Source: Myxococcus llanfairpwllgwyngyllgogerychwyrndrobwllllantysiliogogogochensis
Lineage (GTDB): Bacteria; Myxococcota; Myxococcia; Myxococcales; Myxococcaceae
Assembly: GCF_006636215.1 (NCBI RefSeq)
Contig: NZ_VIFM01000029.1
Coordinates: 1 to 64,000, forward strand
Length of the DNA stretch: 64,000 bases
Direction: 5' to 3'
Shown: positions 42,957 to 50,756 of the stretch, piece by piece
Position numbering within the stretch: the stretch's first letter is position 1
How the letters are laid out: each line of letters starts with the position of its first letter
Program-made: the position numbers and the translations under genes
Notes under the pieces: generated by a model
The model's input: the letters and a program-made list of their open reading frames with translations, nothing else
Told to the model about the DNA's origin: nothing
Databases searched by the model: none

Positions 42957-45578
42957 ATGTCAGGCGGCGGGCTAAAAGTTGGGGGACTCTACGTGGCGGT
43001 CACGGCCGCCATTGGCGAGGCCATGGCCAACCTCGCCAAGCTGGTGAAGGGCGTGGAGAAGGCCGCCAAGGAAGTGAAGGAGAAGGCCGGGGACCTCGGG
43101 GACATTGGCGCGGTGGTGGCGGTGGGACTCGCGGGCGCGGTGGCCGCCGCGTCCCAGTCCAACGCGGCCATGTCCGAGGAGGTGGAGCGGATTACCTCGC
43201 TGCTCTACACCCTGGCCGCCGACATTGGCGACGCGCTGATGCCGGTGGCGAAGCAGGTGGCGGACGGGCTGGAGAAGCTAGTGGCCAGCTTCCAGTCCCT
43301 CTCGCCCGAGGTGAAGGCCAGCGCCCTGGACATGGCTGTCTGGGTGGCGGGCGCGGGCCTCGCCTTGGGTGCCTTGGGGAAGATGGCAGGCGTTGTCGAG
43401 GCCGTGGCCGCCGGGACTGGCCTCTTGCTGTCGGCCTTCAATGCGCTGAACAAGTCCACGGCGCTGGCCTCGCTCGCGGGCAGCATGGACAAGGTGACGC
43501 AGTCCATGGGCGGCATGGTGGCCACCGCGCCCTCGGTGAAAGGCAGCCTCTCACGGCTGGCCTTGTCCTTCGGAACGCTGCTGGTGCCGCTCGCCGCCGT
43601 GGCCGCTGCGTTGGCGGGAGTGGTGCTGCTCGCGGGAGCCGTCTACGCGGCCTGGGCGGACTCCAGCACGGGCCTCGCGGACTTCTTCCGGGGCCTGGGC
43701 GAGAAGCTGGGGCAGCTGGCCGCGCGGATTGTGGACGCCTACGCCCGCGCCTTCGCTGCCCTCGGGGACTTCCTCGGGCGTGCCGCCGCTTCCATGCTGG
43801 AGCGCGTGGCGGCCCTGGTGCGTGGCGTCTCGCGCCTGCTGGAGCCGGTGGCGAGGGCGGCGGGCTTCTCCCAGCTGGCGGACACCTTCGCGGCTGTCTC
43901 CACCCTCACCGGCCAGCAGCTCCTCGACACGTTGGGGCAAGGCGCCCAGCTCCTTTGGACGGGGGCGAGGGAGACAGCGGAAGCGGTGGGCTCGGCGGTG
44001 GCCGGGGCCGGGCGCACGTTGGCCGAGGGCGCGGCCTACGGGTTGAACTCCAGCGCGGCTGGGGCCAAGCGCCTGGGGACAGATATCGCCCGTGCGATCA
44101 ACCTGGAGCACTTCACCGAAGCCATCCAGGCGCTCGTCGCGCAGCTGACGGGCGTGGCGTCCACCGGCAAGGCCCGCATCCGCCAGCCTACGGACAAGGC
44201 CGCATTGGAGTCCTCGGCGCGCGAGGAGGCTGCACGGGCGCGCGAGCTGGCGAAGCTCCAGGAGCAGGCCGCCGAGGAGTCGCACCGCGAATTCGTCGCC
44301 AGCGTCCGCGCCGAGGAGGCCGCTGGAGCTGCCGCGTTTCGCGAGGTGCGTCGCGAGTCCGAGGCTCTGGCCGATGCGGCCAAGGCCACCATGGAGAGCG
44401 CCCGCGCGGCCATGGAGAGCGCCCGCGAGGGAATCGTCAACCGTCTCCTCGGCGGACTGGGCCAGCTGGGCGACCTCATCAACGCGGGCCTGCAAGGGTT
44501 TCAAGCGGGTGGTGCCTATGGCGCCATCATCGCCGTGGTGTCGGAGCTGCTCATGCAGTCCGAGGGATTCAAGGGCGTCATCGAGGCCACCAACGGCATC
44601 ATTCAGCAGGTGGCCGATGCGCTGGGGACGCTCCTGGAACCGCTCCAGCCGCTCTTGGGCGCCATCTCCCTCGTCATCGACGGCTTCTTCTCCGCGCTGA
44701 CACCCGTCTTCGAGATGATGGGGAATGCGATTAAGCCTCTCGCGCCGCTGATTGCTCTTGTCGGGCAGCTGCTGGAGGGCCTCGCGCCTCTCTTCGAGCA
44801 GATGGGCAAGTTCTTCGTCATGCTGATGGACCCGCTGGGCCAGCTGGTGGGGCCCGTCATGAAGGCCCTGTTTGGCGTGTTGAAGTTCGTGGCCACCGTC
44901 ATTCTCGCCGTGGCTCGGGCGATTGGCTGGGTGTGGAACCTCATCGTCGGGGCGGTGCAGAAGGTCATCCACGCGTTGAGCAGCCTTATCTCCTGGACGG
45001 GCTTTGATGGCCTGGCGCGCTTCGCTCGCAGCCTTGACGGGTTGAGGGTGGACACGGACGCAATGCGTGCCTCTCAGGACGCCCTGGAGGGGACGACGTG
45101 GGAGTCGGCCATGGCACGGGCTGAGGAAACGGCGCGAGTGCGCGAGCACACGCAAGCGGTGTCGCGTGCCACCGAAGCGTTGACCAATGTCCCGTCCGCC
45201 TGGAAGCGCGCGCTTCGCACCTTCGAGTCGGAGAACGCCCAGGAAGGGCCGACGCGTCCGCCCACCCCGACGTCGCCCACGGCTCCCGCGCCCGAGGAAC
45301 CCGGGGACGACGAGCACGCGGCGACGCCCATTCAAGGGGGCGCCGTGCCGCAAATCCCGCCGGCAGTGCTGGAGCACTACGAGCGGATGCGGCGCCTGTT
45401 CGGCTTCGGCGTTGGCGCGACGTCCCAGTCCGCGCCCGTCACCTACAACATCGTCGGCTACGACATTGACGCCGCCATGGAACAGACGCGCCGCGACGAG
45501 ACGTTGCGCCAGCAGCGCGCGGGCGTGCGCACCAGCGGCAGCCGCATCCGTCTGACGTCCCGCTTCTCCCCCGTCTGA
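42957..45578 (+). CDS. tail tape measure protein
   Basis: 873-residue protein that sets tail length and enters the host envelope during injection. Long Ala-rich helices (VVAVGLAGAVAAASQSNAAM, ESAREEAARARELAKLQEQ...) are interrupted by hydrophobic segments (SFGTLLVPLAAVAAALAGVV and AISLVIDGFFSALTPVFEMM). The middle contains GGAYGAIIAVVSELLMQ. A Pro-rich tail precedes RMRRLFGFGVGAT. No lytic transglycosylase motif is obvious. At roughly 0.15 nm per residue it predicts a tail of about 130 nm. Confidence 0.9.
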   Translation: MSGGGLKVGGLYVAVTAAIGEAMANLAKLVKGVEKAAKEVKEKAGDLGDIGAVVAVGLAGAVAAASQSNAAMSEEVERITSLLYTLAADIGDALMPVAKQVADGLEKLVASFQSLSPEVKASALDMAVWVAGAGLALGALGKMAGVVEAVAAGTGLLLSAFNALNKSTALASLAGSMDKVTQSMGGMVATAPSVKGSLSRLALSFGTLLVPLAAVAAALAGVVLLAGAVYAAWADSSTGLADFFRGLGEKLGQLAARIVDAYARAFAALGDFLGRAAASMLERVAALVRGVSRLLEPVARAAGFSQLADTFAAVSTLTGQQLLDTLGQGAQLLWTGARETAEAVGSAVAGAGRTLAEGAAYGLNSSAAGAKRLGTDIARAINLEHFTEAIQALVAQLTGVASTGKARIRQPTDKAALESSAREEAARARELAKLQEQAAEESHREFVASVRAEEAAGAAAFREVRRESEALADAAKATMESARAAMESAREGIVNRLLGGLGQLGDLINAGLQGFQAGGAYGAIIAVVSELLMQSEGFKGVIEATNGIIQQVADALGTLLEPLQPLLGAISLVIDGFFSALTPVFEMMGNAIKPLAPLIALVGQLLEGLAPLFEQMGKFFVMLMDPLGQLVGPVMKALFGVLKFVATVILAVARAIGWVWNLIVGAVQKVIHALSSLISWTGFDGLARFARSLDGLRVDTDAMRASQDALEGTTWESAMARAEETARVREHTQAVSRATEALTNVPSAWKRALRTFESENAQEGPTRPPTPTSPTAPAPEEPGDDEHAATPIQGGAVPQIPPAVLEHYERMRRLFGFGVGATSQSAPVTYNIVGYDIDAAMEQTRRDETLRQQRAGVRTSGSRIRLTSRFSPV

Positions 45579-45589
45579 GGACTCCCACC

Positions 45590-46426
45590 ATGGCTGCGCT
45601 CGCCCTCTCTGGAATCCCCTTGCCGGTGCTCACCGAGCGGGGCCTCACGTACACACCCACGTTGCTGGGGGAACACCGTCGCGCCTTCTCCGGGTGGTTG
45701 CGCACCAGCGAGCGGCGAGAAGTCCTCACGTACGCGGGCAACACGGGGCCGCTCTCCCAGGAGGACGCCCGCGCATACCGGGGGCTCCTCAAGGGCGAGG
45801 GCCACGTGTGGAGCTTCGAGGCGGGCATGCGCAGCAACGCCTTCCTCCTGCCGAGCGCCACCACGGGCACGGTGACGGCGGGCGTCGCGGGTGGGCGCTA
45901 TGGCGCGTGCCTTCGCATGGCCGCCAACTCCAGCGCCACGTTCCTGACGGGCATGGGCTCGAAGTGGACGGTGGCCTACTGGTGGAAGCTGGAGGGGCAA
46001 GCCAGTTGGACGCACTTCATCCACCGGGCGGGCCACTTCGTTTCCAGTGATGGGCGCGTCGACTCCACTACGCCCAACAGTGGCGCGCTCGTCGTGGACG
46101 GGGCTGGAGCGCTTCCAGCGGGGGACGTGACGCTGCGAATCCTCGGCGGGTTTGGCGGCGGCATCGGCAACCCCACCAATGCGGCGCTGCTGGTGGATGA
46201 CCTCGTCATCCTTCCGTGGGTGGCGCCTTCCGCGTGGGTGACTCCCTGGTACGCCACTGGCCAGCCCTTCGGCGCGCCGTATCCGTACCACGTGGCCTCG
46301 GGCCCCGCGCTGTACGAGCCGCGCGTGGTGCTGGGCAAGGTGGGCCAGGGGCGCGCCGTGGAGTGGTGGCAGGCCGGGGCGCGCGTGCTGGGTCAAGAGT
46401 TCGACTTCGAGTTGCAGGAGCGCTGA
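45590..46426 (+). CDS. distal tail / minor tail protein with LamG-like fold
   Basis: 278-residue protein between tape measure and tail hub, where the distal tail protein sits. The N-terminal part (ALSGIPLPVLTERGLTYTPT, then SERREVLTYAGNTGPLSQED) is likely the ring domain. Residues about 80-210 look like a concanavalin/LamG-type sandwich (GGRYGACLRMAANSSA, KWTVAYWWKLEG, ALLVDDLVILPW), which often binds carbohydrate. Good RBS is not obvious, but the gene starts 12 bp after the tape measure stop. Surface polysaccharide binding is inference. Confidence 0.7.
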   Translation: MAALALSGIPLPVLTERGLTYTPTLLGEHRRAFSGWLRTSERREVLTYAGNTGPLSQEDARAYRGLLKGEGHVWSFEAGMRSNAFLLPSATTGTVTAGVAGGRYGACLRMAANSSATFLTGMGSKWTVAYWWKLEGQASWTHFIHRAGHFVSSDGRVDSTTPNSGALVVDGAGALPAGDVTLRILGGFGGGIGNPTNAALLVDDLVILPWVAPSAWVTPWYATGQPFGAPYPYHVASGPALYEPRVVLGKVGQGRAVEWWQAGARVLGQEFDFELQER

Positions 46427-46428
46427 GC

Positions 46429-48831
46429 ATGCGTCCGCTTTCGTCCTTCCAGGCCGCTCTCCTCACCAGCCCCACGGGCTACTCGACGCATCCCCGCGTC
46501 TGGGTGCGTGACGGGCAAGGCGTCTGGCTCAACCTGCAAACGCTGTTCGGCGCCGATTGGGTGCTGGGCGTGCGCATCAACGAGAAGCTGGACGCGCCCG
46601 TGGCCGAGGCCGAGGTGGCACTTGCGCGCAATGGGGCAGGTGGGGGGCGCATGTCCCTGTCGCCCCTGGTGGTGCAGTCCCTCGCCAACACCACCCGAGG
46701 CAGCTTCGCTCCGTTGCTCGTGGAGGCGGCCTACTTCCGCATCGAGCTGGGACTGGCGGCGCCGGGAGGCGTGCCGAGGGAGGAGGACTACTTCGAGGTC
46801 TTCCGGGGCCGCATTGACGAGGTGGACACGGGACCCGAGGAGTTGAAGGTGGTGGGTCGCGACTTGGGCGGCCTGCTCCAAGACACCTTCATCGAGGTTG
46901 AGCGCGCATACGGCGACGACTCCGCGGGCGTCCCCGTGCAGGCCATCATTCAAGCTATCTGCAACGACAACGGCATGGCCAGCTTCGGCCTCTACGTGCC
47001 GGTGGACCCGCTCTCCCAACGCGGGAAGTACGCGCAGAAGGTGGAGCCCATCCTCGATGCGGTGCGCACCCTCGCGCAGCGAATCGGCTGGGACTGCCGC
47101 ATGAAGTGGCGGGCAGCCACCGGGGCCTACGCGCTGACGCTCTATGCGCCGGACCGGCTCCAGATGGCCGAGGAGTGGGCCTATGGCCCGGACGAGTACG
47201 CGGACCTCACTTCGGTGACGCGCCAGCTCGTGGACATCCGCACGGACGTCGAGGTGGTTTACAGCGACAGGGCGGACCTCGACGCGTCGGGAGTGCCGAA
47301 GCGCAAGAAGGTGACGGCGAGCAACCCCACGGCGCGCGCCCAGGTGGGGCGGCGGTGGATGCAACTGGCCGAGGGCGACTCCAGCAACATCAACACCGAG
47401 GCCGAAGCGCAGCGCCTCGCGGATGCGGCGGTGGCGGACCTCTCCGTCTCGCCCCTCACGGTGAGCATGACGGTGGACCCTCACCCGGGCATGGAGCTGG
47501 GGGACCTGGTGCGCGTGGAGCCGGATGGCGTCCGCCTGGACACGGCGCAGCGGCTCGCCGTCCAGGAGCTTGAGCACGAATGCGCGACGGATGGCACCGC
47601 CCGCATGAAGCTGGTGCTGCGCGGGCAGCCCTCGACGTCGGTACGCGAGTGGCTGGAGCGCGACGCGCGTCCCGGCATCGCTCCGAGCGCGCCTTTCACC
47701 GGCCCGGCGGCGCCCCAACTGCTGAAGACAACGCCCATCGTCAACGGCTTCACCGTGGCGTGGACTCCCGCCCCCTCAGGCCCCAAGTGGGACGAGTACG
47801 AGCTGCACGTCTCGCGGGAGCCGGACTTCGTCCCTTCTGCGGACACCTTCCAGGAGCGCGCGAGGACGACGTCCTTCCAGTTGTCCAACTTGAATCCGGG
47901 CGTGACGTACTTCTGCCGGGTGGTGGGGCGGGACGTGAAGGGCAACATCGGCGCGCCTTCGGAGGCGGTGCCCGTCACCACGGCCTACCTGACGCCTGCC
48001 ACGTTGATGCCCGGCGTGGCCTTTGGTGAGTCACCACCCAATCCGGACTTCGAGGCATGGAGCGTGGAGTCCTCGCCCCCGGATGCATGGGCCATGGGTG
48101 CGGGACTGTGGGCCGGACATGCCCAGGTGACGCAGGACGCGTTCACCGGCCAGCGCGCGGTGCGGCTGCTGGCGAGCGGGACGCGCCTCGACTCCCAGGC
48201 GATGATTGCCCGCCCCGGGGACAGGTACAGCGTGGACGCCTTGGCGAAGACAACGCAGCTCGGCACCGTGCTGGCCGTCCATCTCGTCTGGTACGACGGC
48301 GCCTTCAACGCGCTGTCCACGTCGAGCACCAGCCGCGCGTTGCCGGCGGCCAGCGGATGGCATCGCCTCACCGGCTTCCATGCCGCGCCGACAGGGACGC
48401 GTTACGTGCAGGTGCGCCTCTTCGTGCCGCTCACCACCGGAGAGCCTTGGGTTTACGTCGACTCCGTGAGGCTGGAGCGCGTGGGCGGCCTCGTTGAACC
48501 GTGGATTGGCATTCGCACGGACCAACTCAACGACTTGGAGAATGGGTGGACGGCCTGGGACACCACTGCGTGGCCGCTGGGCTACTACAAGAACAGCGAC
48601 AACGAGGTGTCCATGCGCGGTGCCGTGCGTCCGGGGACGGTGGGCTACGTCACCGTCTACCGACTGCCGGTGGGCTACCGTCCCAGCAGTCCGCGCGTCC
48701 TCGCGCTTCCCACGAGCAACGGCTTTGGGCTTGGCCAGCTCAACGCGGATGGCACGTTGCAGGTGTACGCGGTGCCGGTGGGGGCTGTCTGGGTGAGCCT
48801 GGACGGCGTGCGCTTCCGCGCGGAGCAATAG
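46429..48831 (+). CDS. tail tip / hub protein with FN3 domain (host attachment)
   Basis: 800-residue tail-tip protein. The first half resembles gpJ-type hub domains: VLGVRINEKLDAPVAEAEV, DYFEVFRGRIDEVDTG, LKVVGRDLGG and AIIQAICNDNG. A fibronectin type III domain spans about 424-518 (FTVAWTPAPSGPKWDEYELH ... YFCRVVGRDVKGN). A carbohydrate-binding-like sandwich follows (about 545-690, GQRAVRLLASGTRLDSQAM). The end is a short beta segment. The longer frame upstream overlaps the previous gene and is rejected. It probably determines which surface structure the phage recognises. Confidence 0.8.
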   Translation: MRPLSSFQAALLTSPTGYSTHPRVWVRDGQGVWLNLQTLFGADWVLGVRINEKLDAPVAEAEVALARNGAGGGRMSLSPLVVQSLANTTRGSFAPLLVEAAYFRIELGLAAPGGVPREEDYFEVFRGRIDEVDTGPEELKVVGRDLGGLLQDTFIEVERAYGDDSAGVPVQAIIQAICNDNGMASFGLYVPVDPLSQRGKYAQKVEPILDAVRTLAQRIGWDCRMKWRAATGAYALTLYAPDRLQMAEEWAYGPDEYADLTSVTRQLVDIRTDVEVVYSDRADLDASGVPKRKKVTASNPTARAQVGRRWMQLAEGDSSNINTEAEAQRLADAAVADLSVSPLTVSMTVDPHPGMELGDLVRVEPDGVRLDTAQRLAVQELEHECATDGTARMKLVLRGQPSTSVREWLERDARPGIAPSAPFTGPAAPQLLKTTPIVNGFTVAWTPAPSGPKWDEYELHVSREPDFVPSADTFQERARTTSFQLSNLNPGVTYFCRVVGRDVKGNIGAPSEAVPVTTAYLTPATLMPGVAFGESPPNPDFEAWSVESSPPDAWAMGAGLWAGHAQVTQDAFTGQRAVRLLASGTRLDSQAMIARPGDRYSVDALAKTTQLGTVLAVHLVWYDGAFNALSTSSTSRALPAASGWHRLTGFHAAPTGTRYVQVRLFVPLTTGEPWVYVDSVRLERVGGLVEPWIGIRTDQLNDLENGWTAWDTTAWPLGYYKNSDNEVSMRGAVRPGTVGYVTVYRLPVGYRPSSPRVLALPTSNGFGLGQLNADGTLQVYAVPVGAVWVSLDGVRFRAEQ

Positions 48832-48842
48832 GGAAGGCGTGG

Positions 48843-48869
48843 GCCACGGCTGGAAAGCGTCCCCATTGA
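48843..48869 (+). promoter_or_regulatory. start-associated repeat, copy I
   Basis: GCCACGGCTGGAAAGCGTCC then CCATTGA, followed by AGAGAGGGAGA. The 5' flank is divergent but the 13-mer core is intact. The preferred start of the next gene lies about 30 nt downstream. Confidence 0.82.
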
Positions 48870-48896
48870 AGAGAGGGAGAGTGGGAGCTGTGCGGC

Positions 48897-49436
48897 ATGG
48901 CGCTGCGAGCCCCGCTCGAAAGGCTCACCATGCCCCGTCCCTCTTTGCTCCTGGCCGCTTCCCTCCTGCTCGCTTCTTCCGCCCTGGCCGCCGAGTCGCC
49001 CGGTGTCCCGGACCCGAGCCGCATCGAGGAGTTCGCGCGCCTCGTGTTCGACGCGGTGACTGCGCGCAACTGGGCTCTCGTTGCGTCCCTCGCGGTGGTG
49101 GCTGTCGTCTACGCGCTGCGCCGCTTCGGTGGCAGCATCTTCCCCTGGCTGGCGTCCTCGCGCGCTGGCGCGGTGCTGGCGCTGCTGGTGGCCGTGGCAG
49201 GTGCGGTAGCCAACGCGCTGGTAGCGGGCGAGTCCTTCACCTGGACGCTGCTGCTGAAGGCCCTGGGCATCGGCCTGGGGGCGGCGGGTGGCTTCTCCGT
49301 GCTGAAGGCGCTCCTCTTCGGTGACGAGGTGGTGCGCAAGGCCGAGGAGGCGGGAGAGCTGGCCGCAGGGGAGATTGCCGGCAAGGCGGCGGCGGTGGCC
49401 GTCCTGGAGCAGCTCCACAAGGGCCGCAAGCCGTGA
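48897..49436 (+). CDS. membrane protein, candidate holin
   Basis: 179-residue protein with an N-terminal signal-like segment (SLLLAASLLLASSALA) and three further hydrophobic helices (WALVASLAVVAVVYAL, AGAVLALLVAVAGAVANALVA, LLKALGIGLGAAGGFSVLK), then a charged cytoplasmic tail. The position after the tail genes suits a holin. The first ATG has GGGAG 9 nt upstream; a second ATG 33 bp later would start directly at the signal. Function is inferred from topology and position only. Confidence 0.55.
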   Translation: MALRAPLERLTMPRPSLLLAASLLLASSALAAESPGVPDPSRIEEFARLVFDAVTARNWALVASLAVVAVVYALRRFGGSIFPWLASSRAGAVLALLVAVAGAVANALVAGESFTWTLLLKALGIGLGAAGGFSVLKALLFGDEVVRKAEEAGELAAGEIAGKAAAVAVLEQLHKGRKP

Positions 49437-49732
49437 GGTGGTTTGGCCTGGCTCTGGCCCTCGTGCTCGCGGGGCCGGTACGTGCCGAGGACGAGGTGCT
49501 GGACGTCGCCCATGCCACCGTGACGCTTCAGGACGGGCGCACGGTGGCGGTCTCCGAGGGCTGCTGGGTGTCCACGAGAGCGTGTCTCGACACAGCCAGG
49601 GACGTGCGTCGCCTCCAGGTGGAGAACGAGGAACTTCGCCAGCATGCGGGAGACGCGCCGTTGGTGAAGGTGCTCGTGGCGCTCGCCCTTGGGGTAGGGC
49701 TCGGCTTCACGGCGGCGCGGTTGGCGCACTAA
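49433..49732 (+). CDS. small envelope protein, candidate spanin-like
   Basis: 99-residue protein whose GTG overlaps the previous stop by 4 bp (GTGA), so it is coupled to the candidate holin. It has a signal peptide (LALALVLAGPVRAEDE), a Cys-containing mature part with a short heptad-like helix (CLDTARDVRRLQVENEELRQ), and a C-terminal hydrophobic segment (VKVLVALALGVGLGFTAARL). Such a periplasmic coil with a membrane anchor fits a spanin or lysis accessory protein, but no family is recognised. Confidence 0.5.
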   Translation: MRWFGLALALVLAGPVRAEDEVLDVAHATVTLQDGRTVAVSEGCWVSTRACLDTARDVRRLQVENEELRQHAGDAPLVKVLVALALGVGLGFTAARLAH

Positions 49733-49843
49733 CGGGGTCGCAGGTGCAAAGCTCCTGGGTCGTCCGGGACTTGACTGTCTCGGATGGCTTTCCCGGCGAT
49801 GGTGTCTTCCAGGTTTGGTAGGGTCGGCGCCGGAGAATCCGCG

Positions 49844-50746
49844 TTGCTTCGACCCGTTGCCATCCTTTCCGTATTGCTGGGAGTCGCCGCTTCGGCGCAG
49901 CCCCTTCCTACTGCTCGCGAACGCCAGGAGCGGCGCGTGGCTCTATCAGGCAGCCCCGCCGAACCTGTGCCGGAGCTGCGCGTCGCGGCGGGTGTCCTAA
50001 CCTCGCTTGTCTTCGATGTCCCTCTCGACCGTAGCTCGGTGGAACTGGAGGGGCGCGAGCGCTTCCGCCTCGTGGACGTGGGGGAGCGAATCCTGGCCTT
50101 GGAGCCTGCCGTGGACCTGGGGCCCGGGGAGAGGCTCGGCCTCCGGGTCCGGTTTGCCGGCAGTCCCGCGCAGGACCGTGGGGTCTTTGTCCTCGTCTCC
50201 CATGCTGCGCAGGTGGACACACGCGTGGAAGTCTTTCGTCGAAAGGACTCCGTCGAACTACTCCAAGCCGAGTTGATGGACACTCGCGCTCAGCTCAAGG
50301 CACAGACGGAAGAGCTTCAGGCACTTCGGGCGCTGCGGGATTCAGGCGGGCCTGTCGGGCTAATTATGTCTGGCATGCTGGACCACTGGGGGATAGATGC
50401 AAACCGCATCAAAATAGCGAAGGCAACGAACCATGCAGAATCGCTCAAGCTTGTGGGCGGTACGACATTCCGAGCTTCAACATGGGCCGCTATAAGCGTC
50501 GAAGTCAGAAGCACCGGGAAGAATGCCTGGGCTCCATCATCGGCCCGTGTTGTACACACTAAAAGCGGCACTGTCTTGAACGTGCTTGGCGTGCGATTAG
50601 TCTTTCCACGGGTAGAGCCCAACGAGGCTGGCCTAGTGGTGATTGAAACAGAGGTGCCGTCGTGGTTGCCGGGGGAAACGTGTCTCCTGGAGTTGCTTGA
50701 CAGTAATGGCGCTTCGCAAGTGCTCATTCCAGGGATAGCGTTTTAA
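49844..50746 (+). CDS. DUF2381-family exported protein
   Basis: About 300-residue secreted protein of the DUF2381 group, a paralogous family in Myxococcus and relatives. Signal peptide LRPVAILSVLLGVAASAQP; then LSGSPAEPVPELRVAAGVLT, LEGRERFRLVDVGERILALE, LGPGERLGLRVRFAGSPAQ and VFVLVSHAAQVDTRVEVFRR, all usual for the family; then a heptad helix with AQLKAQTEELQALRALR. TTG at 49844 is preferred for GGAG upstream and a clean signal; an ATG at 49784 is the alternative. It sits directly before a Ser/Thr kinase gene, as many host copies do. This is the first cargo gene after the lysis genes. Confidence 0.8.
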   Translation: MLRPVAILSVLLGVAASAQPLPTARERQERRVALSGSPAEPVPELRVAAGVLTSLVFDVPLDRSSVELEGRERFRLVDVGERILALEPAVDLGPGERLGLRVRFAGSPAQDRGVFVLVSHAAQVDTRVEVFRRKDSVELLQAELMDTRAQLKAQTEELQALRALRDSGGPVGLIMSGMLDHWGIDANRIKIAKATNHAESLKLVGGTTFRASTWAAISVEVRSTGKNAWAPSSARVVHTKSGTVLNVLGVRLVFPRVEPNEAGLVVIETEVPSWLPGETCLLELLDSNGASQVLIPGIAF

Positions 50747-50756
50747 TGGATGCGCC

